DNA of 10,343 nt. It comes from JBLNCE01 sp050260415. GTDB taxonomy: Bacteria; Bacillota; UBA4882; JAAYXC01. The position numbers and the translations under genes are program-made. How positions within the stretch are numbered: position 1 is the stretch's first letter; every line of letters starts with the position of its first letter. Below the pieces are notes generated by a model, which was given only the letters and a program-made list of their open reading frames with translations, did not search any database and was not told where the DNA came from. The DNA lies in contig JBLNCE010000168.1 of the NCBI GenBank assembly GCA_050260415.1, forward strand, positions 1-10,343, given 5' to 3'. Shown piece after piece: positions 1-6,807 of this stretch.

Positions 1-2
1 CT

Positions 3-88
3 GAGGCGGTGAAGCATGTCCCGCCGGAGAAGGCTCCGGCCTACGGCCTCCGCCTTCTCCGCAATAGGGTGGATGCTTCTGCCACCTC
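3..88. repeat. Nested imperfect inverted repeat
   Basis: The outer arms are GAGGCGGTGAAGCAT (3-17) and ATGCTTCTGCCACCTC (73-88), complementary except for small mismatches and one extra base. Inside them is a perfect 9-bp stem, GGAGAAGGC (26-34) against GCCTTCTCC (52-60), with a smaller GGCC/GGCC pairing in its loop. The whole can fold into a long hairpin. No coding frame is recognisable here. It may be a dispersed palindromic element or the 3' end of a transcription unit lying to the left. Confidence 0.6.
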
Positions 89-98
89 GTGGCTTTTT
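81..98 (+). terminator. Terminator-like hairpin with T run
   Basis: GCCAC (81-85), a 3-base loop and GTGGC (89-93) are followed directly by five T (94-98). The stem is short and overlaps the right arm of the larger inverted repeat, so the two folds exclude each other. It would stop plus-strand transcripts entering from the left, before the converging minus-strand gene that ends at 117. Confidence 0.4.
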
Positions 99-116
99 AC
101 ACCACTACCTTAGACT

Positions 117-536
117 CTAACTCTTAGTCCGGTGATGTGTTGACTTTTGCCACTTATCTATTGCTAAAACAAGTAATGAGGAAATAATTATCGCAAGAAT
201 GTAGATAACTTGGATCATCGCCACTAGGAATGCAAAGAGAATCGCGGCACGGTTTTCTGGCCGATATGAAAATATCATGGTCAAAATCATCCCAAGTATG
301 ACAATGAGAAATCCTGAAGACAGTGAAACTACAATAGGTAACCACCATTTCTTTGTTTTATGTCCACCTAATATGCCCATGATTAGACCAATAATAACAA
401 CTGCCAATAAATGGAAAATAGAGAAATTATCTATAGCCGACCCTCTTAATGTTATTACTTCAAGTGCTAAATATAGCGGCAAGGTAACAACAAATTGCAT
501 CAGAATCATTAAGATCGAATAATATTTATCTTTCAT
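117..536 (-). CDS. Four-helix integral membrane protein, unknown function
   Basis: The 139-residue product begins MKDKYYSILM and is almost wholly hydrophobic. There are four probable membrane helices, at about residues 8-30, 41-58, 67-91 and 100-128, with short polar loops (GGHKTKKWW; SYRPENR) and a basic C-terminal tail. The ATG at 536 is chosen because AGAGGA lies about 6 bases upstream. The frame stays open further upstream, but that part lies antisense to the RHS reading frame. The gene is far more AT-rich than the arabinose genes, which suggests separate acquisition. It follows the end of an RHS-type gene by 23 bases on the same strand. This is the usual place for the immunity gene of a polymorphic toxin, so an immunity role is possible but only inferred from position. 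I do not recognise the family. Confidence 0.65.
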   Translation of the reverse strand: MKDKYYSILMILMQFVVTLPLYLALEVITLRGSAIDNFSIFHLLAVVIIGLIMGILGGHKTKKWWLPIVVSLSSGFLIVILGMILTMIFSYRPENRAAILFAFLVAMIQVIYILAIIISSLLVLAIDKWQKSTHHRTKS

Positions 537-559
537 GATATTTCCTCTTTTCATGTTTG

Positions 560-889
560 TTATGAATTGGTGGTCATATTCAAACTCAACGGATCGCTCG
601 GATCCCCCAGGTACCTGTCCTGCTGGATGAACGCACTCTTCCCGCTGTCGTAGAACCTTGCCCCCAGATTCCATAGCCCGTTCCCCGCATCCAACCCTCC
701 TGTGAACCCGAACGGATCCCGGTCGCGCGGAGCCTGGCAGAGCATCTGGCCGGTGGCGTCGTAATCCCGGATGGCAATAACCTCGCCGTTATCCGCATCA
801 ACGAGCATCATCACGTCACCGCGGATATTCTGAGTTACTATGCTTTCCGACCAGTAACTCCCGTCCCAGCCGCGTGAATTACTGTACAA
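560..889 (-). pseudogene. C-terminal fragment of an RHS-repeat protein
   Basis: The reading frame contains an RHS strand repeat (GDVMMLVDADNGEV, then IRDYDATGQ) and the RHS-core signature in order: FGFTGG, GLWNLGARFYDSGKSAF, IQQDRYLGD, DPLSLN. In intact RHS/YD-repeat proteins, which are large cell-surface or secreted shells around a toxic C-terminal domain, this core is preceded by many repeats. After LSLN it usually continues through a tyrosine- and asparagine-rich linker into the variable toxin. Here only about 110 residues remain and the frame stops five residues after LSLN. No repeats are visible upstream before the araR promoter region, and the only start codon is a TTG without a clear ribosome-binding site. 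I read it as a decayed remnant cut at both ends, leaving the following membrane protein gene as a possible orphan immunity gene. Confidence 0.7.
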
Positions 890-1079
890 AACAAGTCCGA
901 TGATTACCTGGAAACTTTTTCGCCGTAAAGCTGCGGATACCTTTTCGGGGGAGTTCGTCTTGGCCGTACATCCATCTCTACAAACGCTGTGAAAAGACCC
1001 AATTCCCCCCCCCGCCCCGGAAACGGCCGCATGGGAGGGCCCACCATGGCAAGGCCGCGCATCGTTGGTTAGTTAATTG

Positions 1080-1108
1080 TTGCGGAATGGCGAACCGGAA
1101 GATATAAT
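1080..1108 (+). promoter_or_regulatory. Predicted sigma-A/sigma-70-type promoter of araR
   Basis: A perfect -10 box TATAAT (1103-1108) is preceded at 17 bp by TTGCGG (1080-1085), which matches the first half of the -35 consensus. The predicted start of transcription, near 1115, falls inside the AraR-like operator at 1113-1124 and leaves a leader of about 29 bases before the araR ATG. Confidence 0.6.
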
Positions 1109-1112
1109 CAAG

Positions 1113-1124
1113 ATGTGCGTACAA
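1113..1124. promoter_or_regulatory. Predicted AraR operator (autoregulatory)
   Basis: ATGTGCGTACAA matches the perfect palindrome TTGTACGTACAA found at 2309-2320 in 10 of 12 positions. It lies 5 bases downstream of the -10 box and covers the predicted transcription start, an ideal place for a repressor to block its own promoter. AraR of Bacillus subtilis is known to bind boxes of this kind (TTGTACGTACAA-like) and to control its own gene. Confidence 0.6.
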
Positions 1125-1143
1125 GTCGCGAGCGGGTGAACCG

Positions 1144-2217
1144 ATGCCGTCGAAGGCCATACCGAAGTACCATCGGCTCAAGGAACACCTCCGGGAGCGG
1201 ATCCTGCGCGGGGAATTCAAGCGCGGCGACCAATTGCCCTCGGAAAACACGCTGGCCAAACAGTTCCGCGTCAGCCGTCACACCATCCGCCAGGCTCTGG
1301 GCGATCTGGAGAACGACGGTCTGATCTACCGCGAACAGGGCAGGGGGACGTTCTGCGCGCCGAACCGCAATAACGGCAAAACGATCGCCGTCATTACCAC
1401 TTACATCTCCGAATATATCTTTCCCACGGTCATCAGGGGCATCGAGGACGTGCTGAGCGCCGCGGGATGCGCGCTCGTCCTGGCCAATACCGGGAACGAC
1501 AAAACAAAGGAAGCTCTCTGCCTGGAAAATCTCCTGCAGCGCGAGATCGCCGGCTTGATCATCGAGCCGACCAAGAGCGCCCGGGAGAACGTGAATCTCG
1601 GGTACTACAGGGAGATCGAGCGGCGAAACCTGCCGTATGTCATGCTGCACGCGGCGTACCACGAGCTGGAACCGGCCTACATAATCATGGACGATGAACG
1701 GGGCGGGTACATGGCCACCCAGTACCTGCTGCAGTTGGGCCATCGCCGGATCGCCGGCATCTTTAAGGCTGACGATCTGCAAGGCGTGCGGCGCCAGGCT
1801 GGATTTGCCGCCGCCCTGCGGGAATACGGCCTCGCGTTGGAGCCGGAGCTGCTTGGCAATTACGAGACCGAGCAGATATCATCGTTTCCGTACCAATTCG
1901 CCCACGGGCTGCTACGCCTGGGAAATCGGCCGACGGCCATCGTCTGCTACAACGACCAGATCGCCCTGACGGTGCTGGAGGCCATCCGGGAGAACGGGCT
2001 CCGGGTGCCGGAGCACATCTCCATCATCGGTTACGACGATTCGAGCCTCGCCGTCTCGTCGGAGACGAAGCTGACCACGATCAGGCACCCCAAGACCGAG
2101 ATGGGTCGCCAGGCGGCGCGTTTCATCCTGGATATGCTCGACGGGCGTGTGGCCAAGCCGCGCTTTGTCTACCAGCCGGAACTGATCATCCGCTCCTCTT
2201 GCCGGGCGCGGGCGTAG
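1144..2217 (+). CDS. araR: Arabinose-responsive repressor, AraR type (GntR HTH + LacI sensor)
   Basis: The 357-residue protein begins with a GntR-family winged helix-turn-helix (about residues 5-72: YHRLKEHLRERILRG, LPSENTLAKQFRVSRHTIRQ, GLIYREQGRGTF). A LacI/periplasmic-binding-protein-type sensor follows (about 78-350; marks include DDERGGYMATQYLLQLGHRRI, IVCYNDQIAL and ISIIGYDDSSLA). This joining of a GntR DNA-binding domain to a LacI sensor is the hallmark of AraR, the L-arabinose-responsive repressor. The length matches the family. The ATG at 1144 follows GGGTGA by a few bases. The promoter and AraR-like operator directly upstream point to autoregulation, and a second operator stands before the isomerase gene downstream. 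L-arabinose as effector is inferred from the family and the adjacent ribulokinase gene. Confidence 0.88.
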   Translation: MPSKAIPKYHRLKEHLRERILRGEFKRGDQLPSENTLAKQFRVSRHTIRQALGDLENDGLIYREQGRGTFCAPNRNNGKTIAVITTYISEYIFPTVIRGIEDVLSAAGCALVLANTGNDKTKEALCLENLLQREIAGLIIEPTKSARENVNLGYYREIERRNLPYVMLHAAYHELEPAYIIMDDERGGYMATQYLLQLGHRRIAGIFKADDLQGVRRQAGFAAALREYGLALEPELLGNYETEQISSFPYQFAHGLLRLGNRPTAIVCYNDQIALTVLEAIRENGLRVPEHISIIGYDDSSLAVSSETKLTTIRHPKTEMGRQAARFILDMLDGRVAKPRFVYQPELIIRSSCRARA

Positions 2218-2308
2218 GAATCCGGCCTTGCGGTGGTTTATTGGCCCTGGACGAGGAAGAAACACGCGAAATACCGCGGCCTTGCTTCCCAATCCCATGG
2301 CTTTTTGG

Positions 2309-2320
2309 TTGTACGTACAA
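2309..2320. promoter_or_regulatory. Predicted AraR operator upstream of the isomerase-kinase operon
   Basis: TTGTACGTACAA is a perfect 12-bp palindrome and fits the known AraR box. It lies 92 bases after the araR stop and 116 bases before the isomerase start, so it would regulate the isomerase-araB unit separately from araR. I could not identify convincing -10 and -35 boxes around it. Confidence 0.72.
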
Positions 2321-2436
2321 GCAAGACGCCGCCATCCCATCCAATATCAGCGGCGGCCGTCGCGGCGGCAATACGTTCAATCCCGGGCATACCCGGCCCT
2401 GGCCGGGCACGCATAGAAAACGAGGAGGAATCGACC

Positions 2437-3843
2437 ATGACTACCTTGGGCGTTATCATCGGCAACCGGGGTTTCTTCCCCTCGGAACTCTGCGAGGAGG
2501 GCCGCGCCCGGATCCTCCGGGTTTTGCAGGAAGAAGGCTTTGACGCCGTCTCCCTGCCGCCCGAGACCACCCCGTACGGATCCGTGGAAAGCTTCGCCGA
2601 GGCCCGGAAATGCGCGGAACTCTTCAAGGAACACCGGAGCGAGATCGACGGCATCCTGGTCACCCTGCCGAATTTCGGCGACGAACGAGGCGTGGCCGAC
2701 AGCATCCGCCTGGCCGGCCTCAACGTGCCCGTCCTGGTCCACGCTTTCCCCGACGAGATCGGCAAGTTGTCGCAGGCGAGCCGGCGCGACAGCTTTTGCG
2801 GCAAGATGTCGGTCTGCAACAATCTCCGGCAGTACGGCATTCCCTTCAGCCTGACCGAACTGCATACCGTGGCTCCGGAGGCGGAGAGCTTCCGCGCGGA
2901 CCTGCGCCGGTTCGGGGCGGTCTGCCGGGTCGTCAAGGGATTGCGCGGCGCCCGGTTCGGTCAACTGGGGGCCCGGCCGGCGAACTTCAACACCGTCCGG
3001 TACAGCGAGAAGCTGCTGGAAAAGGCGGGCATCACCGTGGAGACCGTGGATCTCTCGGAGGTCCTTGGCCAGGCTTGGCGGCTAAAGGATGACGCGGCGG
3101 AGGTCCAAGCCAAGCTGGCGGCCCTCAAAGGGTACGCGAAGACCCAGGGCATCCCGGCCGATGCCCTCCTGAAGATGGCGAAGCTCGGGGCGGTCGTCGA
3201 TCGCCTCAGCGCCGAACGGGAATGGGCGGGCACGGCCCTGCAATGCTGGACGGCCATGGAGGATTTCTATGGCGTGGTGCCGTGCGCGGTCATGAGCATG
3301 ATGAGCAACATGCTGAAACCGAGCGCGTGCGAGACGGACATCACCGGCCTGATCGGCATGTACGCGATGACCCTGGCCTCGGGCCGCCCGAGCGCCCTCC
3401 TGGACTGGAACAACAACTACGGCGGGGATCCCGACAAGGGGGTCGTCTTCCACTGCAGCAACCTCCCGCTCGATTTCTTTGGCGGCGACGCGGCCATGGA
3501 CTACCAGGCCATCATCGCGGGCACCGTCAGCCGGGAGAATACCTACGGCACCATCGTGGGCCGGATCAAGCCCGGCAGGGTCACATACTGCCGCGTCTCG
3601 ACGGACGATACCGCGGGCGCAATCGCGGCTTACGTGGGCGAAGGGGAGATCGTCGACGCCGCCCTGGAGACGTTCGGCGGCTACGGCGTAATCCAGGTTC
3701 CCGCCTTCCAGAAGCTGCTCCGCTTCATCTGCGAGCACGGGTTCGAACACCACGTGGCCCTCAACCCAAGCCAAACCGCGGCGGCCGTGGCCGAGGCCAT
3801 GGACAAGTACCTGGGATGGCGGGTCTACCACCATCAGGGTTAG
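2437..3843 (+). CDS. L-fucose/L-arabinose isomerase family protein, predicted L-arabinose isomerase
   Basis: The 468-residue cytosolic protein resembles the L-fucose/L-arabinose isomerase superfamily, which uses a divalent metal to convert aldoses to ketoses. Candidate metal or catalytic positions, by resemblance only, are E275 in AMEDFYG, E299 and D301 in ACETDITG, H339 in VFHCSNLP and H438/H439 in EHHVALNPS. The N-terminal half has the alternating pattern of the Rossmann-like domains (GVIIGNRGFFP; GILVTLPNFGDE; VPVLVHAF). The ATG at 2437 is chosen for the strong GAGGAGGA (2422-2429); the frame is open upstream but has no better site. It lies between araR and araB behind an AraR-like operator, so I infer that it makes L-ribulose from L-arabinose. 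It does not look like the classical AraA I know from Bacillus or Escherichia, and a different sugar such as L-fucose or D-arabinose cannot be excluded. Confidence 0.75.
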   Translation: MTTLGVIIGNRGFFPSELCEEGRARILRVLQEEGFDAVSLPPETTPYGSVESFAEARKCAELFKEHRSEIDGILVTLPNFGDERGVADSIRLAGLNVPVLVHAFPDEIGKLSQASRRDSFCGKMSVCNNLRQYGIPFSLTELHTVAPEAESFRADLRRFGAVCRVVKGLRGARFGQLGARPANFNTVRYSEKLLEKAGITVETVDLSEVLGQAWRLKDDAAEVQAKLAALKGYAKTQGIPADALLKMAKLGAVVDRLSAEREWAGTALQCWTAMEDFYGVVPCAVMSMMSNMLKPSACETDITGLIGMYAMTLASGRPSALLDWNNNYGGDPDKGVVFHCSNLPLDFFGGDAAMDYQAIIAGTVSRENTYGTIVGRIKPGRVTYCRVSTDDTAGAIAAYVGEGEIVDAALETFGGYGVIQVPAFQKLLRFICEHGFEHHVALNPSQTAAAVAEAMDKYLGWRVYHHQG

Positions 3844-3927
3844 GGGCGTGTGCGAACCTCTTCGCCGGCCCAGGGGTCAAGAACAACGACATAGATCCAC
3901 CTTCCCATGTCCCCGCGTCCGGGCGGC

Positions 3928-3970
3928 GGGAGCCGCTTATCCCGGCTCCCCTCCCCCGCGGCCGGGGAGG
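3928..3970 (+). other. Tandem intercistronic stem-loops upstream of araB
   Basis: Two adjacent perfect 7-bp hairpins lie between the isomerase stop and the araB ribosome-binding site: GGGAGCC (3928-3934) with GGCTCCC (3944-3950), and CCTCCCC (3950-3956) with GGGGAGG (3964-3970). There is no T run, so they are not typical terminators. They could act as processing or stability elements. The 154-base gap is long for two genes of one operon. The araB ribosome-binding site AGGAGGT (3984-3990) lies outside both hairpins. Confidence 0.5.
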
Positions 3971-3997
3971 AAGGCGTGGATTCAGGAGGTAGGAATC

Positions 3998-5680
3998 ATG
4001 ACTGGCGAACCGTTGGTGCTGGGCTTGGACTATGGCACGGATTCGGTGCGGGCCCTGGTGGTCGAAGCGTCGACGGGCCGGGAGCTGGCCAGCGAGGTTG
4101 CGCCATACCGGCGCTGGGCCGCGGGCGAGTTTTGCGACCCGGCGGCCAACCAATTCCGGCAACACCCCAAGGACTACCTGGAAGGCCTGGAGGAAGCGGT
4201 CCGCGGCTCTTTGGCGAAATTGCCGCCCGGGGCCGGGGACCGGATCGCGGGCATCGGCGTGGACACGACCGGATCGACCCCCTGCGCGGTGGACGCGGCG
4301 GGCGCGCCCCTAGCGCTCTCCGAGGAATTCGCGGCGAACCCCAACGCCATGTTCGTCCTCTGGAAGGATCACACGGCCGTGCGGGAGGCGGAGGAGATCA
4401 ACCGCGCCGCCCGGACGTGGGGGGGCACGGACTTTACCAAGTACGAGGGCGGCATCTACTCCACGGAATGGTTCTGGGCCAAGATCCTTCACGTCCTGCG
4501 GGCCGACCCGCGGGTGCGCGAGGCGGCTTTCTCCTGGGTCGAGCACTGCGACTGGCTCCCCGCCGTCCTGACGGGCACGGAGAATCCGCTGACCATGAAG
4601 CGCAGCCGCTGCGCGGCCGGGCACAAGGCCATGTGGCACGAGGACTGGGGCGGCCTGCCGCCCGAGGATTTCCTGGCGGGGATCGATCCCCTGCTGGCCG
4701 GCTGGCGCGCCCGCTTGTATCGGGAGACCCAGACCTCGGACGTCAAGGCGGGAGGACTGACGCGGGCGTGGGCGGACCGCCTGGGCCTCCGGGAGGGAAC
4801 CGCCGTGGCGGTGGGCGCTTTCGACGCGCACATGGGCGCGGTCGGGGGCGGGGTGCGCCGGGGGGCGCTGGTCAGGATCATCGGCACCTCGACCTGCGAC
4901 GTGATGGTCGCACCCTACGAGGACGTGGCGGGCAAGCTGATCCGCGGCATCTGCGGCCAGGTCGACGGTTCGGTCCTCCCGGGCATGATCGGCCTGGAAG
5001 CGGGACAGTCGGCCTACGGTGACGTCTACGCCTGGTTCAGGCGGATCCTGCTCTGGCCCTTCGAGGCCCTGCTGCCGCAAGTCGGCTGGTTGAGCCAGGC
5101 CGATGCCGCCCGGCTCAAGCGGGAAGCGGAGGCCGGCATCTTGCGGCAGCTCACCGCCGAAGCGGAACGCCTCGAGATCGACGAGACGGGCCTGGTCGCC
5201 CTGGACTGGCTGAACGGCCGACGCACGCCCGACGCCGATCAGACGCTGAAGGGGGCCATCGCCGGCCTGACGCTCGGCACGACGCCGGCCAAGATCTTTC
5301 GCGCGCTGGTCGAGGCGACCGCCTTTGGCGCCAAGGCCATCGTCGACCGGTTCACCGGCGAGGGGGTGGCCATCGAGGAGATCATCGCCCTGGGCGGCAT
5401 CGCCAAGAAGAACGCTTTCGTCCTGCAGGTCCTGGCGGACGTCCTGCAGATGCCGATCAAGGTCGTCCAGTCCGAACAGGCCTGCGCGCTCGGGGCGGCC
5501 ATCTTTGGCGCCGTGGCCGCCGGCCTGTACGGATCGGTCGTGGAAGCCCAGGCCCGCATGGCCAGTCCGTACAGCGAGGCCTACAACCCGAATCCCGCGC
5601 ATGCGGCCAAATATCAAGAACTATACCGGAAATACGCGGCCGTCGGGGAGATGCTGGGTGATACGCTGCGGGGGCTATGA
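3998..5680 (+). CDS. araB: L-ribulokinase (FGGY family)
   Basis: The 560-residue cytosolic kinase matches the usual AraB length. It has the N-terminal FGGY phosphate-binding motif (GLDYGTDSVRAL, residues 9-20), the GVDTTGSTP segment (about 87-95), WKDHTAVREAEEIN (from 122), the FDAHMGAVGGG stretch with the likely catalytic aspartate D276, GTSTCD (about 294), and the C-terminal family signature GGIAKKNAFVLQVLADVLQM with EQACALGAAIFGA after it. The features fit L-ribulokinase rather than xylulokinase or glycerol kinase: WKDHTA, the LDWLNGRRTP segment and the long C-terminal half. It phosphorylates L-ribulose to L-ribulose 5-phosphate in L-arabinose breakdown. The ATG at 3998 has the strong AGGAGGT eight bases upstream; the frame is open upstream but only through intergenic sequence. 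It follows the isomerase on the same strand and is probably co-transcribed under AraR control. Confidence 0.93.
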   Translation: MTGEPLVLGLDYGTDSVRALVVEASTGRELASEVAPYRRWAAGEFCDPAANQFRQHPKDYLEGLEEAVRGSLAKLPPGAGDRIAGIGVDTTGSTPCAVDAAGAPLALSEEFAANPNAMFVLWKDHTAVREAEEINRAARTWGGTDFTKYEGGIYSTEWFWAKILHVLRADPRVREAAFSWVEHCDWLPAVLTGTENPLTMKRSRCAAGHKAMWHEDWGGLPPEDFLAGIDPLLAGWRARLYRETQTSDVKAGGLTRAWADRLGLREGTAVAVGAFDAHMGAVGGGVRRGALVRIIGTSTCDVMVAPYEDVAGKLIRGICGQVDGSVLPGMIGLEAGQSAYGDVYAWFRRILLWPFEALLPQVGWLSQADAARLKREAEAGILRQLTAEAERLEIDETGLVALDWLNGRRTPDADQTLKGAIAGLTLGTTPAKIFRALVEATAFGAKAIVDRFTGEGVAIEEIIALGGIAKKNAFVLQVLADVLQMPIKVVQSEQACALGAAIFGAVAAGLYGSVVEAQARMASPYSEAYNPNPAHAAKYQELYRKYAAVGEMLGDTLRGL

Positions 5681-5764
5681 CCCGCGTAATGACGGCGACG
5701 CCGCGAGGACTTACCTAATGGACATGTACTCTCGAAAGATCGGATGAACCCGGATTCTAAAAAT

Positions 5765-5832
5765 GGCCACTCACCCCCGTCCCCTCTCTAAGCCTAGAGA
5801 GGGGGTGGCCGCAAGGCCGGGGGCGAGTGGCC
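5765..5832. repeat. GC-rich palindromic repeat element, copy 1
   Basis: A 68-bp element has perfect 8-bp ends, GGCCACTC (5765-5772) and GAGTGGCC (5825-5832). Inside are two smaller hairpins, CTCTC...GAGAG around TAAGCCTA, and GGCC-GCAA-GGCC. It can fold into a three-branched structure. A second copy lies at 6912-6972. It sits between araB and the deacylase gene, outside any coding frame I accept. Confidence 0.75.
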
Positions 5833-5912
5833 TTCACCAATCTGGTGACGCTGAAGACGCAATCCCCATGATCTTTTTTGGGTCGATTCGATCCGGGATG
5901 AAAGGATCGATC

Positions 5913-6380
5913 ATGATGTCGGTCGAGAAGGTCCGGGCGCATCTTGGCAGGTTCGGCAGGGAAAACGACGTCTTGACGTTCGAGACGTCCACCGCCACGG
6001 TCGAACTGGCCGCCGGGGCGCTGGGGGTCGAGCCCGCGCGCATCGCGAAGACGCTCTGCCTTAGAAACGGCGAGGGCGCCATGTTGGTCGTCGCCGCGGG
6101 AGACGCGCGGATCGACAACGCCAAATTCAAGGCGGAATTCGGCGGCAAGGCGAGGATGTTGCCGCCCGAGGAGGTCCTCGCGATCACGGGCTACGAGGTC
6201 GGCGGGGTCTGCCCTTTCGGGCTGCCGGGCGACGTCCCGGTCTTTCTCGATATCTCTCTCAAGAGATTCGCGACGGTCTTCCCCGCCTGCGGGAGCGACA
6301 ATAGCGCCATCGAGCTGACGTGCGGGGAGCTTGCGGAATACTCATCGAGCGTGAGATGGGTCGATGTCTGCAGATGGTAA
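5913..6380 (+). CDS. YbaK/EbsC-family aminoacyl-tRNA deacylase
   Basis: The 155-residue protein covers a whole YbaK/ProX-type editing domain. Seen are a start helix (SVEKVRAHLGRFG), the substrate-binding segment TSTATVELAAGALGVEPARIAKTL with the conserved lysine, LVVAAGDARID, and the glycine-rich stretch GYEVGGVCPFGLPGDVPVFLD typical of the family. Members hydrolyse wrongly charged aminoacyl-tRNAs, for example Cys-tRNA(Pro), Ala-tRNA(Pro) or Pro-tRNA, in the cytosol; the substrate here cannot be told. The ATG at 5913 (an ATGATG pair) follows AAGGA (5902-5906) by six bases; the frame is open further upstream through the repeat but lacks a site. It stands alone between repeats and has no obvious link to the arabinose genes. 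Confidence 0.87.
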   Translation: MMSVEKVRAHLGRFGRENDVLTFETSTATVELAAGALGVEPARIAKTLCLRNGEGAMLVVAAGDARIDNAKFKAEFGGKARMLPPEEVLAITGYEVGGVCPFGLPGDVPVFLDISLKRFATVFPACGSDNSAIELTCGELAEYSSSVRWVDVCRW

Positions 6381-6546
6381 TGGCCGAAGCTGCATAAACC
6401 CGGATAGCGAACTCAGCCTGCAAGGATCTAGGCCATCGCGATGTTTGGCGCCACCTGGAATCGGTGAAAACCCCTCACCCCCGGCCCATCCCCTTCATTC
6501 AGGTGCGCAAGAACCTCGGTACATGGCCAATGTGGGACCCATGATG
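6381..6546. other. Intergenic, start of a gene-poor stretch to 7125
   Basis: The stretch 6381-7125 holds no intact gene. In this first part I see only a short fragment (6473-6493, CTCACCCCCGGCCC...) matching the left arm of the palindromic element at 5765 and 6912. The rest of the stretch is covered by the separate entries for the transposase remnant, the hexamer repeat, the hairpin element, the small frame and the second palindromic element. From 6973 to 7110 I recognise nothing. Confidence 0.5.
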
Positions 6547-6702
6547 CTATTTGGGCGGAGGCAGATCTCCGAGTACTTTCGCCATGGATTCCCGACTGAA
6601 GTACCGGCGTGACGCGACATCCCATTCATCCTGCCGTTCCTGCACGACCGCGCCCGCCAAGCGAATCGGAGACTGCCGATTGGGAAAGCGCACCATGGAC
6701 TC
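6547..6702 (-). pseudogene. C-terminal remnant of an IS256-type (mutator) transposase
   Basis: The minus-strand frame reads FPNRQSPIRLAGAVVQERQ, then DEWDVASRRYFSRES and MAKVLGDLPPPK before a TAG. This matches the usual end of IS256-family transposases: an FPN segment, RL-G-A-(V/L), then a helix with 'eW....RRY.S.ES'. Only about 50 residues remain; the DDE catalytic core is absent and upstream the frame runs into a hexamer repeat. It marks an old insertion-sequence insertion. The assignment rests on pattern memory alone and no terminal inverted repeats were found. Confidence 0.55.
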
Positions 6703-6719
6703 ACCTGGTCCGAAGTTGG

Positions 6720-6758
6720 AATCGATATCGGGATCGGGATCGGGATCGAAATCGATCG
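6720..6758. repeat. TCGGGA hexamer short tandem repeat
   Basis: Three tandem TCGGGA units (6728-6745) are flanked by degenerate units such as TCGATA, TCGAAA and TCGATCG. It lies between the transposase remnant and the 43-bp hairpin element. A similar but different hexamer run (GAGCAC, around 8180-8192) precedes the other copy of that hairpin element. Confidence 0.6.
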
Positions 6759-6764
6759 CAATTT

Positions 6765-6807
6765 TCATCCTTCGTTGACCCGGCGAAACGGCGGGATGGC
6801 GGGCTAG
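6765..6807. repeat. 43-bp hairpin repeat element, copy 1
   Basis: From TCATCCTTCGTTGACCC to GGGATGGCGGGCTAG it matches 8211-8253 in 39 of 43 positions. The central part can pair (CCCGGCG with CGGCGGG around AAA, one G-G mismatch). The four differences between copies fall in the loop and inner stem while the flanks are identical, which fits conservation of the outer stem and flanks. Confidence 0.75.

Noticed and set aside
890..1076. Open frame continuing upstream of the RHS fragment
   Set aside because: It has no recognisable RHS repeats, passes through a run of nine C and contains no convincing start.
3222..3992. Long arginine- and glycine-rich frames overlapping the isomerase and araB on both strands
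   Set aside because: Low-complexity translations typical of shadow frames in GC-rich genes; the true frames have clear family motifs.
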